Source: Vibrio tubiashii (GTDB taxonomy: Bacteria; Pseudomonadota; Gammaproteobacteria; Enterobacterales; Vibrionaceae). Taken from it: a stretch of DNA of 64,000 nucleotides. The stretch covers positions 2,356,001 through 2,420,000 of the forward strand of contig NZ_CP117029.1 of assembly GCF_028551255.1 (NCBI RefSeq), read 5' to 3'. The notes below the pieces were generated by a model that did not search any database, was not told the DNA's origin, and saw nothing but the letters and a program-made list of their open reading frames with translations. A program made the translations under genes and the position numbers. Positions 27,909-36,100 of this stretch are shown piece after piece (positions within the stretch are counted from its first letter, which is position 1; each line of letters starts with the position of its first letter).

Positions 27909-29045
27909 ATGAAAAAATCGCTTCTTCTCTTCTTCTCCACACTTTACCTAAGCGTATTTGCTACCACGGCATCTGCGGCGTGGTTCGAAGTGACAGGGAC
28001 TGCCACTGTTGTCTCTTCGGAAGAAGTCGCACGTATCCATGCCTTGGAGGATGCTCTGTTCAAAGCCGTTAGCTTCTCAGGTGCAGATATTGGTAGTATT
28101 GCGAATCTACGCCCACTATTAGAAAGCGATAGAAAAGAGTATCAGTTTACCAATAGCGAAGTGCGCTACATATTAGTTGATGAGCAAAAAACGCGCAGTG
28201 GCGTTATGTTTGTCAAAGCTCGCATTGATATTTACCCATCGGCAACGGGTTGCCACGTTAGCCAGTATAAGAAGACGTTTCTAGTCGGCAATATAGACAT
28301 TGCTTCTCCTCAACAAGCGGTAATGGGGCAAATCTATAGCGTGGGTGATGACTTCGCTAATGTCATCAATCGTCAGTTAGATCAGCAATCTGCCAACTTC
28401 GTTTCTGTTGGCACCACAGATTTTGAAATTAACAAGCGTTACCCAGAGCGACTTAAAATGATCGCTGAAGACACTGGCGCTCAATACATCATTGGGGGTG
28501 TGATTACAGATTTAACTGCCACCATTGAAGCGGGTGGTTTACTCAGTGATGACGTGATTAACCGCCAGTTTGCTTTGGAGATGCAAGTATTTGACGGAAA
28601 GACAGGCAACGAAGTCTATAACCGTAATTATCGCGAAGTCGCACGTTGGCCGTTTGCTAAAACCAGTCAGGTCGACACTCGTAGTGCGCGCTTTTGGGCT
28701 TCGACCTATGGCGACATGATGCTGCGCGTAAGCCGCAATATTATGTTAGACCTAGAGTCAGAAGTCTCTTGTAAAATCACCTTGCCAGAAGTGGTGGCCA
28801 AATGGGATAACACCATCACAATCGATCTCGGGCGCATTCACGGCGTAATGGAAGGCGACAAACTGCAATTGTGGCATACAGGTTCATTCATCGACCAACG
28901 TGGATTACCACGAAACAAGGTCACTGAAACCGATATTACACTAACGGTATCTCGCGTATACGAAAACGAAGCGGAGCTTACTGTTGACCAAGCAGAGCTT
29001 TCAGGAAGCATTCAAATCGGCGATGTCATGCACAAGCTACTATAA
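27909..29045 (+). CDS. flgT: Flagellar H-ring protein FlgT
   Basis: 378 residues with an N-terminal Sec signal peptide ending ATTASAAW. FlgT builds the Vibrio-specific H ring around the LP ring and is needed for the T ring and the stator. Its three-domain pattern can be followed: an N-terminal part with GTATVVSSEEVARIHALEDAL, a middle part with YIIGGVITDL, and a C-terminal beta domain with GRIHGVMEGDKLQLWH. It is divergent from flgO and is the last flagellar gene here. Confidence 0.92.
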   Translation: MKKSLLLFFSTLYLSVFATTASAAWFEVTGTATVVSSEEVARIHALEDALFKAVSFSGADIGSIANLRPLLESDRKEYQFTNSEVRYILVDEQKTRSGVMFVKARIDIYPSATGCHVSQYKKTFLVGNIDIASPQQAVMGQIYSVGDDFANVINRQLDQQSANFVSVGTTDFEINKRYPERLKMIAEDTGAQYIIGGVITDLTATIEAGGLLSDDVINRQFALEMQVFDGKTGNEVYNRNYREVARWPFAKTSQVDTRSARFWASTYGDMMLRVSRNIMLDLESEVSCKITLPEVVAKWDNTITIDLGRIHGVMEGDKLQLWHTGSFIDQRGLPRNKVTETDITLTVSRVYENEAELTVDQAELSGSIQIGDVMHKLL

Positions 29046-29097
29046 AAAACCACTTCGGACTTAACTTATGATTTGAAATCAGTATCATAAGAATAAA

Positions 29098-29174
29098 GCT
29101 CCCGTGGCACAGCTGGATAGCGCGATCCCCTCCTAAGGGATAGGTCACAGGTTCGAATCCTGTCGGGAGCGCCA
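29098..29174 (+). tRNA. tRNA-Arg (CCT), integration target
   Basis: 77-nt cloverleaf with encoded CCA. Acceptor GCTCCCG pairs with CGGGAGC; anticodon stem ATCCC/GGGAT holds loop CTCCTAA, so anticodon CCT. It is intact, and its last 45 bases are repeated at 41569-41613. Confidence 0.95.
29130..29174 (+). repeat. attL: 45-bp 3' end of tRNA-Arg
   Basis: Bases 29130-29174 (anticodon loop to CCA) are identical to 41569-41613 in the same orientation. This is the left attachment site of the island. Confidence 0.93.
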
Positions 29175-29181
29175 TATAAAT

Positions 29182-29217
29182 AAAGGCCTGAGAGCAATTT
29201 TTCTGTCAGGCCTTTTT
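29182..29217 (+). terminator. Terminator just inside attL
   Basis: Stem AAAGGCCTGA/TCAGGCCTTT with T run. It probably replaces the chromosomal tRNA-Arg terminator, which the integration moved to 41622. Confidence 0.82.
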
Positions 29218-29233
29218 GGTATTTTGATCTATG

Positions 29234-29251
29234 TGTAGCAAATATGTAGCA
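29234..29251 (+). repeat. Integrase arm-type direct repeat, left copy
   Basis: TGTAGCA-AATA-TGTAGCA, 18 bp, is repeated exactly and in the same orientation at 41421-41438, inside the other att. Two heptamers spaced 11 bp apart suit an integrase arm-binding site. The stretch from here to 29476 shows no other feature. Confidence 0.7.
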
Positions 29252-29476
29252 AATGATTGTACTTGAAGGAAGTCACCTTGCATGGATTTGGACATAAATG
29301 CGTTACTAAAAATCGAATATTAGCAACTCACTAATAACTTTTCACAAGGCAAACATTGCAAGTCAATACTCCTTCGTACAGTACGCACTTAGCGTGTTTA
29401 TGTTTAATGGAACTGGTATCGCATTAAATTATGAGCTCTTGCACTTTAGCGAGAGTAAATCACGAAGTATCACGAA

Positions 29477-29856
29477 ATGACTAAAAACTACTTTTTTCGT
29501 GAATTTGAATGTGGATTGTCTGTAGAACAGACTGCTCAACTTTGTTTAAAGAGTGTGAGGACAGTCAAGGAATGGACAAAGGCAGAATAATACCTCGAGA
29601 ATACCCCCCATATGCGCATGTCAAAAGTTAAAGAACTCTCTGTCTCAAAAGAGTGGCAATGGGTTGAATTGCACGGTGACAAGCCATTGATTCTGGAGAA
29701 AAAAAGTGTCACCACAAGAAGTGGTTACTGGAATCGCTTTACGAGATACGAGAAATTCAATCCGAATTAGAGATAAATACAACAACTAAAATATGTAAGA
29801 ACAATAAAAGTGATAAAATTGCGCGAAAATACATGCTAGGAAATTCAGAGGATTGA
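29477..29856 (+). pseudogene. Decayed small phage-type regulator (DUF3653-like)
   Basis: One protein can be followed through several reading frames. It begins at ATG 29477 with MTKNYFFREFECGLSVEQTA and a helix-turn-helix-like stretch, and stops at TAA 29588. It continues out of frame with MSKVKELSVSKEWQWVELHGDKP (from 29617), then VSPQEVVTGIAL (from about 29707), then EIREIQSELEINTTTKICKNN to a stop at 29854-29856. At least three frame changes are needed. The pieces resemble small proteins I recall from Vibrio phages and islands (DUF3653); that family name is from memory. The stop abuts the next gene's ATG at 29857. Confidence 0.7.
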
Positions 29857-30510
29857 ATGAACAAAATAACAATAATGAACAACACGGTTAAAACAACATT
29901 GTGGATGTCAAGAGGCTTAGCAACCATTTCATTTGGCTATTTCATAGCAAGCTATGGCTTAGGGGCGGATAAAAGTAGCAGCCATTGGATGGAGCTACTA
30001 AATTTTTCATTCGCTATTTCATTAATCTCGAATACATTCGTTTGGTTTGTCGCAATGATTTATGACAATGACGTTAGGCGCTTTAATGAACACTTTACTA
30101 TGGGCTACATAAGGTGGATACCAAGTATTAGCGCATTAATAGGGTTAGTCTCTGTTTTGGCCTTACTTTATTACATGTCAACTTATGTGTTAGTCGCATT
30201 TTTCTTATTATGTATATTGATTCCATATTTGTACAAGCTTTCATCCGATTATGAACGACAACCATCTGTTCAAGATATTCGTTCTGCGCAAAGGAGGATG
30301 TGGGATTTAACGGAAGAAATAGAGGCATTAAGGTACAAAAGCGACCTGATTAATGCGGAGGCTGATTATGTTAAAGAACATGATGTGAAAGAAGCACTTA
30401 CAAAGCGACAGCAAGCAATCGAAGACCACATCAATTTTCTAAAAAAGATTCGAACTGACACACTTGCAACAATAAACGTTAACTCGGCTAAGCTTAAGAA
30501 AAGCGAGTAA
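29857..30510 (+). CDS. Membrane protein with C-terminal coiled coil, function unknown
   Basis: 217 residues. Four hydrophobic segments can be seen at about residues 13-30, 46-66, 90-108 and 110-126, followed by a charged helical region (about 135-210: QRRMWDLTEEIEALRYKSDLINAEADYVKEHD) that should form a cytoplasmic coiled coil. I do not recognise the family. Its ribosome-binding site AGAGG lies within the end of the decayed gene before it, so expression may once have been coupled. It stands alone on the plus strand, converging on ptuB. The 282 bp after it contain a CCCCG/CGGGG hairpin at about 30525-30545 and nothing else. Confidence 0.75.
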   Translation: MNKITIMNNTVKTTLWMSRGLATISFGYFIASYGLGADKSSSHWMELLNFSFAISLISNTFVWFVAMIYDNDVRRFNEHFTMGYIRWIPSISALIGLVSVLALLYYMSTYVLVAFFLLCILIPYLYKLSSDYERQPSVQDIRSAQRRMWDLTEEIEALRYKSDLINAEADYVKEHDVKEALTKRQQAIEDHINFLKKIRTDTLATINVNSAKLKKSE

Positions 30511-30792
30511 TATTTGAACTTTCGCCCCGTATTACATCTCGGGGACTAACAGCCAATAGCATGGGAAGAGTCGATAATTTTTAGTATTGCAAAAAACCGT
30601 GAATAGGGTGTGAATGAGTAAAAAGTCTAGCCAATAATGGGGCACTTTTGAGTTACAAAGTGCCAACTATGAAGGTTCTAGACATTTCTAAGTCAAATTA
30701 ACTACTAATTTGATATGGATAACTTAAGTTATTGCATAGTCACTTGATACATTGTCCAGTCTTACTGGTGCCAATCAGTACAACGAGCTCAC

Positions 30793-31374
30793 TTAGGCTG
30801 CATTTAACGCCATAAAGGATTTAACAAATAATGACAGTTCTTTATCTGCCTCACTCTCTTTTCGCAGTTCAGCTAAAGCCGCTTCTCGCAATACCTGAGA
30901 GGATGTTCTGAAACAAGCGTCAATTGAGCTTTTAAATTCCTCAATTCTCAATTGCCTTTTTTCTAGTAAATCAGGTCTATTAAGTTGTAAATCAGAGATA
31001 GTTAAATCACCTCTTTCGCACCCATTTTTAGAAAACAAATAAGTCCCAAATGCAACCAAATAATTCTCAGGTTCTTCATCATATGGGTTAATATATGGTG
31101 TATCCTCATAATACTTATCAGACTTAGCATTGTTACACTTTGGACAAGCATAACCTAGGTTGCTCCAAGTAAATTCTAACTCTGGATATTTTCCTTCTGC
31201 TTTCGGTTTTATGTGCTCTACGTGTGCAAAGTCAATATGTGATATCTTACATTCGCAGTACATACACTTATCATTGCTTGCATTTTTAAGCGCTTCTTTA
31301 TTAATAGGATGTTTATAATTATTGGAGGCCAACGCTTCAGGGTGAGGACATGCTGGTCGTGTTAATCTAATCAT
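30793..31374 (-). CDS. ptuB: HNH endonuclease, Septu PtuB-like
   Basis: 193 residues. The HNH fold is clear: CMYC (37-40), the catalytic segment HVEHIKPK (51-58) and CPKCNNAKSD (77-86), two Cys pairs that bind zinc and the metal-binding Asn and His residues. The C-terminal half is helical. In Septu systems PtuB is the nuclease partner of the PtuA ATPase. The start overlaps the ptuA stop by four bases (31371-31374), so the two are translationally coupled. No reverse transcriptase gene lies nearby, so a retron-associated form is unlikely. Confidence 0.85.
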   Translation of the reverse strand: MIRLTRPACPHPEALASNNYKHPINKEALKNASNDKCMYCECKISHIDFAHVEHIKPKAEGKYPELEFTWSNLGYACPKCNNAKSDKYYEDTPYINPYDEEPENYLVAFGTYLFSKNGCERGDLTISDLQLNRPDLLEKRQLRIEEFKSSIDACFRTSSQVLREAALAELRKESEADKELSLFVKSFMALNAA

Positions 31375-32612
31375 TGCTTACTCTCCAATAATTTCTCAAT
31401 TGCTTGAGGGAGTAGCTTTTCAAGTCCTAACTCTGCTAAGTCTTGTCTCATTTGAGAAAATATTCTCGGATCTTCTGCACCAGAAGAATATTTTTCATTA
31501 ATGAAGTTTAATTTATCTTCTACCCAAATAGGCATGGTAAAAGATACACCTAATATTTCATCTAATACTTCGATAGCATTCTTAGCTTGATTATTAAGGT
31601 CAAGCCTATGTGAATCAACTTTTCCATTCGAATTGTTTTTTAGTGCATAAATAGAAGACTCTTTTACAGAACCAACAACTAAAGGACTATGAGTAGAAAC
31701 AATAAACCGAGCTTTTGGGAATGCGTTTACAAGATCGGGTAAAATTCTTCTTTGCATTATAGGATGCAAATGGTTTTCAACTTCATCAATTAGTACTGTA
31801 AAATCGGATTTTTCACTTGTTGAAAACATATAAATTTGCCAAGCAATATCAATTAAAGCGCTTATCCCACCTGAAGCAGTCTCAAGTACAAATTCGTCGT
31901 CACCACCATTGCATACAAAAACGACTTCCATATTTCTAATTTCGATCTGCTCAAATCCGATATTTTGAGGAAGTATCTCTCGCAAAACCTGTTGGAACCC
32001 TTCAAAATTTTGAATTTGCTCCTGATCTGAAGGCATTATGGCTTGATTGGCGTTATGAACACCGTACCCTTGGATGACCCAGCCAATCAGAGTATTCTTC
32101 ATAAAGAAACTACTAGATTGACTGTGGTTGCCGTTGTATCTCTGGATATTGCTTTGAGAAACCTCTTGAAAGGCACTTTGTTTATTTTTTTTCACTGTAG
32201 GAATACTTCCTACTTGCTGATACTTAAAAATTGACCTGTGTGAAGGAATATAAAAAGATTGAATGCCTTGCTGGTTTTGAATTGCTACATGATATTGAGC
32301 AGAATTTCCGTTGTTAGCTACTAAAGGGGAATTAATGTCATTAGAATAAATAATACTACCAATCGAGTTATTACTGCCTTTATCTTTACCTGAAAAAAAA
32401 CGTGAGAAATATTTTATTACCCCAGTACTAGACTCAGCTTTAGGAGTGGCTAAAGAAACGCTATTCCAACCACTATGTCTCGCCAATATATTTAGAATAG
32501 TTGTTTTACCACTTCCATTTCCTCCCGTTAGAATAGTAACGCGATCATGAAAATCGATGTCTATGGTTTGAAATTGTTGCCATTCATTTAGGCTTATGTT
32601 TTTGAAGTACAT
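31371..32612 (-). CDS. ptuA: AAA/ABC-type ATPase, Septu PtuA-like
   Basis: 413 residues of an SMC/ABC-like ATPase: Walker A GGNGSGKTT (30-38), signature-like ETASGGISALI (244-254), Walker B VLIDEVENHLHP (273-284) and switch His in STHSP (306-310). The region between Walker A and the signature is too short for a long coiled coil, as in PtuA and OLD-like defence ATPases. With the overlapping HNH gene it makes a Septu anti-phage pair. The ribosome-binding site AAGGA precedes the ATG. The leader upstream (32613-32972) contains a run of ten C residues. Confidence 0.85.
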   Translation of the reverse strand: MYFKNISLNEWQQFQTIDIDFHDRVTILTGGNGSGKTTILNILARHSGWNSVSLATPKAESSTGVIKYFSRFFSGKDKGSNNSIGSIIYSNDINSPLVANNGNSAQYHVAIQNQQGIQSFYIPSHRSIFKYQQVGSIPTVKKNKQSAFQEVSQSNIQRYNGNHSQSSSFFMKNTLIGWVIQGYGVHNANQAIMPSDQEQIQNFEGFQQVLREILPQNIGFEQIEIRNMEVVFVCNGGDDEFVLETASGGISALIDIAWQIYMFSTSEKSDFTVLIDEVENHLHPIMQRRILPDLVNAFPKARFIVSTHSPLVVGSVKESSIYALKNNSNGKVDSHRLDLNNQAKNAIEVLDEILGVSFTMPIWVEDKLNFINEKYSSGAEDPRIFSQMRQDLAELGLEKLLPQAIEKLLESKQ

Positions 32613-32765
32613 GCTCTTCCTTCTTCATGCAGCATAACGCTTATCTACGGATCAAACCCGTACATTTAATTATGAGTTAAAATGCATATCAATTCGTTAT
32701 AGTTCAAATTATCACCTAATACCCTAAAAAACAACAATGGCGATAATAGCATTGATATTTGTATG

Positions 32766-32775
32766 CCCCCCCCCC
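32766..32775. repeat. Homopolymer C10 tract between ptuA and the divergent gene
   Basis: Ten C residues in an otherwise AT-rich 360-bp divergent intergenic region, 154 bp upstream of the ptuA start and about 197 bp upstream of the gene at 32973. No other feature is seen in this stretch. Confidence 0.95.
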
Positions 32776-32972
32776 GAAGAAGACAAAACAAACTGTGGGA
32801 CAATTTCATGTTACATGCCCTAGTGGTTCTGCTCTAGACAGAGATAAGTTAGCCGAAGCTTAGGCTTACAAATAGTGCTCTCAAGCATGTTTAAGCCTTT
32901 CAATTAATTGAATTATCGTATCTATCTCCTTATAATCCGGCATTTCCATCTAATCTACAGTTCATAATCTTA

Positions 32973-33725
32973 ATGACAACATTACTCGCTCGACATCTTC
33001 ATTTCATCATTGGCGACACATTGTGGACAGGTATGGATAACCAACCTGTGTATAGCCCTTGGAGAAAGTATATTAGTGAGCCTGATATCATAACGTTCTA
33101 TGCAGGTGATGAATGTCCTATCGTACTAGAGAAAGCTCTTGCACTTGAGATTATTGATGACAATGTTTTTGACTATTTATGTAAACATCTAGATGAAGAT
33201 GAAAGAGCAGCCTCTATAGCTTTTAGCTCTAGCGGCGAATTCCTTCCACAGATGTCAAATGATTGGGACTTCATAAAACTACCTTCTGATCTTGAAGGCG
33301 AAGTTTTGCACGCTGGGACTGGTGGAAAACCTGCTGCCGAATTTTATGTAAATAGTTGGGGAATACCTTTTGCAAATGAATCTACGAGAGTTGAAGCATC
33401 TATGACTGCTGCATTCGGAGCAGATCAATGTTCTGGTGGCCCATTGTCATTAAAAACTTGGGGAGATGAGTCCTCAAAAATTGACAATCTAGAACCAGTC
33501 TGTGTAAGATATAAACAGCGAATAGAGCAAGAGATTAAAGAATATATTCAATTTGCCAATGAGCAGGAAGAAGATATGAATAAGCAAGAATCTAAAGGCA
33601 AAGCGGCCTTAAAATCAGTACGTAAAACATCTCTCGGCGTCAATGGCTCTAAGTTTAACTCTCAGGCTGCATTAGCAAGAGCTGCCGCCAGAAAAGCTTA
33701 CAGAGCAGAAATGGCAGCCCAATAA
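32973..33725 (+). CDS. Proteasome/HslV-like Ntn-hydrolase candidate
   Basis: 250 residues beginning MTTLLARHLHFIIGDTLWTG. Removal of Met would leave an N-terminal Thr, the nucleophile of proteasome and HslV peptidases. Further matches to HslV in order are GD (13-14 after Met, like Asp17), a Lys at about 31 where Lys33 is expected, FYAGDE like the GFAG segment, AASIAFSSSGEFL, the glycine turn HAGTGGKPAAEF like AIGSGG-ALAA, and STRVEASMTAAFGADQCSGGP like the last helix. A charged tail from about 185 to 250 is extra. The fold call is inference from this pattern, not from a search. The gene is divergent from ptuA and ends in its own terminator. Confidence 0.6.
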   Translation: MTTLLARHLHFIIGDTLWTGMDNQPVYSPWRKYISEPDIITFYAGDECPIVLEKALALEIIDDNVFDYLCKHLDEDERAASIAFSSSGEFLPQMSNDWDFIKLPSDLEGEVLHAGTGGKPAAEFYVNSWGIPFANESTRVEASMTAAFGADQCSGGPLSLKTWGDESSKIDNLEPVCVRYKQRIEQEIKEYIQFANEQEEDMNKQESKGKAALKSVRKTSLGVNGSKFNSQAALARAAARKAYRAEMAAQ

Positions 33726-33735
33726 TCAATCCTCT

Positions 33736-33769
33736 AAACACCCAAGCAGTTGCTTGGGTGTTTTGTTTA
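33736..33769 (+). terminator. Terminator after the Ntn-hydrolase candidate
   Basis: Stem AAACACCCAAGCA/TGCTTGGGTGTTTT with T run, 12 bp after the stop. Confidence 0.9.
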
Positions 33770-33916
33770 GACTCTATAAACAAACGCTTCTCGAGCATCG
33801 CTTTTAGATAACCTCTACTATACCAATGACACAGATTACAGTTATCAGCTATCAATCCAAGCAAAAGCGACTGAAATAATTCAATTCTCAATATGAGAGC
33901 GTCATACCTGTTGAGA

Positions 33917-34615
33917 TCACTCGACAATAACTGGTTCTGGGTCATTAATTTTTAGCTTTGAGTTACTGTTGATGAATTGTGTGAAAAACAAATCCGCAGC
34001 CATGATAACCCCGTACATAGAGTTTATTAACTCTTCAAATTTCTCTTCAGAAATTGACTCCGTCTTATGTGGGTTATGGATAAGGAAGTGTCGAATTTCA
34101 AAAAGCTCTTGTAGATTATCCACATCATGTTTGTATAGCTGGTGAGCGTCTTTATCGTCGCTTTCACTCATTTTCCACTTTAGCTTTAATAGTTTCGCGA
34201 TGAATCTATCATCAATTAAGATACTGAATACCTTATTAATATTTTCAGTGCTCTGGAAACTGTGAGAGGTTGCGATCAACTCTAGAGGGTGTATTTTATT
34301 TTCGTAAATGGAGATTACTTCATCAATTTTGTAACTTTTGTCGTGAAGCTTTCTTAATTTCGAGTTAAATACCTCTCGGTCACACATTCTAAATATGGCA
34401 TCAATCATGTCTCTAAAGTAAACCTCTACAGCAGTTACCATATTTATAATCTGATTGTTTTTGAGCGTGTTCATAGTATTGACAGATAGATCCAACGTTG
34501 CAATCTCTTCCATCGCATTTGTAGTTGCCTGTGATATATCCATAAATGTAGCGAAAGGCCTTGGATTCCTACTGTTTCTAGCATTTCTATTTTTGTTTAT
34601 CTTATTGATATCCAT
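33917..34615 (-). CDS. HEPN-type protein with RX4H motif
   Basis: 232 residues, almost entirely helical. The C-terminal half holds EIRHFLIHNPHK, in which Arg175 and His180 form the RX4H motif of HEPN ribonucleases, preceded by the long helix DVDNLQELFE. The N-terminal 25 residues are basic and low in complexity (KINKNRNARNSRNPRP). HEPN proteins in defence islands often cut tRNA or mRNA on infection. No nucleotidyltransferase partner is visible next to it. Exact family unknown; a non-catalytic HEPN fold is possible. Confidence 0.6.
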   Translation of the reverse strand: MDINKINKNRNARNSRNPRPFATFMDISQATTNAMEEIATLDLSVNTMNTLKNNQIINMVTAVEVYFRDMIDAIFRMCDREVFNSKLRKLHDKSYKIDEVISIYENKIHPLELIATSHSFQSTENINKVFSILIDDRFIAKLLKLKWKMSESDDKDAHQLYKHDVDNLQELFEIRHFLIHNPHKTESISEEKFEELINSMYGVIMAADLFFTQFINSNSKLKINDPEPVIVE

Positions 34616-34785
34616 TAGTTAGTCACATAGCTTTTGATTGTCGGTATACATTACTAGTATAAGAAAAACTAAGTCAAATTAGCCCTAATGATTTGAGTTT
34701 TAAGATGTGTGAAATACGTAATGGGGCAAAGATAAGCCAACTGAGATCCTACTGACTCGAAGTTGGATAGGAGATAGTTTAGTGC

Positions 34786-35616
34786 TTAGTTGAGCTTAGT
34801 CACCTTTCCTTTAGCTAAGCTTTCTTGTTGCTCAATGAATTTAAAAAAATTGCTTTCACTAATGAATGGATTTCCGTTATTGCCAAGTTTATCTCTGTTC
34901 TCAAACAGATAGTTTTTGTGTGGATGATTGGAAAGGTTCACGCTAACAATTGGTGGCTGAAGCGCGATTTTTCTTATCTTACCCATACTGTTCAAAAACA
35001 TTCCAATCATCTCTGGTTTTTTACCACTGTAGCTATGACCACCAACAATGAAGGCTCTATATTCTTTGTCGCTATCCTCGACAGTGAAATCCAATGAGTA
35101 GTCGCCAAGAGTATGACCAGGAGTAAGGTAAAACTTGAATTCTTTACCGCCAAATTCCATTGAGACATCGTCTTTGATAACAATATCTAGCTTGGGGGGT
35201 ATGAACTTGTTTTGTTCCTTTACTCCCTTCGATTGTTGTAGAGACAGTTCGTGAGCACTCTTTGTCATTACAACCTTCGCATCATACATTTCTTGTAAAT
35301 ACTGGGCTCCACCAACGTGATCTGAGTGACCATGAGTCACTAGAACATGCGTGACTCCCCTATCTTCAAGTCCTAGCTTTCTAAGGTTTATAGGAATCCA
35401 CTTAGAATAAGGGAAGTCAAGAGAATCAATTATCACTAACCCGTCATTGGTTTCTACCGCGTAAGAAGAAACCCATTTATCACCAACGTAATACAAATTA
35501 TCGAACATCTTGAATGGTTCTATATAACCATTTTTATCGGTCATTTCTGGCGCTTGTTCGCCCGCCAATACAAACCCAGAACAAGACATAAGAAGACCTA
35601 GTAGAAACCTTTTCAT
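34786..35616 (-). CDS. Secreted metallo-beta-lactamase-fold hydrolase (subclass B3-like)
   Basis: 276 residues with a Sec signal peptide ending VLAGEQA. The MBL fold is shown by HGHSDH (95-100), TPGHT (165-169) and SNHPHKN (229-235), the last being the place of the final zinc His in B3 enzymes. The HxHxDH motif is typical of di-zinc sites. The usual GD after the third motif reads GGH. Overall it looks like B3-type class enzymes and their non-lactamase relatives; the substrate cannot be told. It is an unusual cargo for a satellite-sized element. The start follows its own leader. Confidence 0.82.
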   Translation of the reverse strand: MKRFLLGLLMSCSGFVLAGEQAPEMTDKNGYIEPFKMFDNLYYVGDKWVSSYAVETNDGLVIIDSLDFPYSKWIPINLRKLGLEDRGVTHVLVTHGHSDHVGGAQYLQEMYDAKVVMTKSAHELSLQQSKGVKEQNKFIPPKLDIVIKDDVSMEFGGKEFKFYLTPGHTLGDYSLDFTVEDSDKEYRAFIVGGHSYSGKKPEMIGMFLNSMGKIRKIALQPPIVSVNLSNHPHKNYLFENRDKLGNNGNPFISESNFFKFIEQQESLAKGKVTKLN

Positions 35617-35738
35617 TGAGTTACCGTTTATTGCTTATGCGAAATATAAGTGCGCTCGTGGTGCGTGGTATAGGTTTTTCACATTGGGATAGTTGCTACC
35701 AATACGATTAGGATAACCATCACGAACATAGTGACAGC

Positions 35739-36095
35739 TTATAGTGAGATAGCTAGAGCTAAGGCTATACAGGCAAAAAAGCTCCAACACCACAAAGAGT
35801 TAAGGAACATGATTACTTTAAATTTCGTCGAGTCAGTCTTGACTCTATGTTTTATAAAAGGGTAAGCAATACAATAACGATGGTATCTCCCACCAACGGA
35901 TACAAGTGACTTACTTAACCAGCTGGATTCTAGTTTACGGGGTTCTAATGATAGCTGTTCATCCATGAACTTCATTCTCTCTGAATCACCAAGTATTGTC
36001 CTAGCCGAAATAAACACAAAAGGTAGAGTCCAGATAATCACATACCCCCAGAGAACCACTGCAATTATTTTTAATGCTAAATCTAATGAACCCAA
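35739..36095 (-). CDS. Small membrane protein, candidate immunity partner
   Basis: 118 residues with two hydrophobic helices (about 8-30 and 95-117) flanking a basic middle loop. It starts 5 bp after the stop of the glycine-rich gene at 36101, so both are co-transcribed. That order, large toxin-like gene followed by a small membrane protein, is the usual layout for membrane-active toxins and their immunity proteins. No family recognised. Confidence 0.65.
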   Translation of the reverse strand: MGSLDLALKIIAVVLWGYVIIWTLPFVFISARTILGDSERMKFMDEQLSLEPRKLESSWLSKSLVSVGGRYHRYCIAYPFIKHRVKTDSTKFKVIMFLNSLWCWSFFACIALALAISL

Positions 36096-36100
36096 ATCAG

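Noticed and set aside
29477..29590. Short ORF MTKNYFF... as a separate gene
   Set aside because: It reads on in other frames as the same family, so it is one decayed gene, not a 37-residue protein.
30793..32972. Retron-associated Septu (reverse transcriptase upstream)
   Set aside because: The divergent neighbour is the Ntn-hydrolase candidate; there is no RT motif or msr/msd-like inverted repeat seen.
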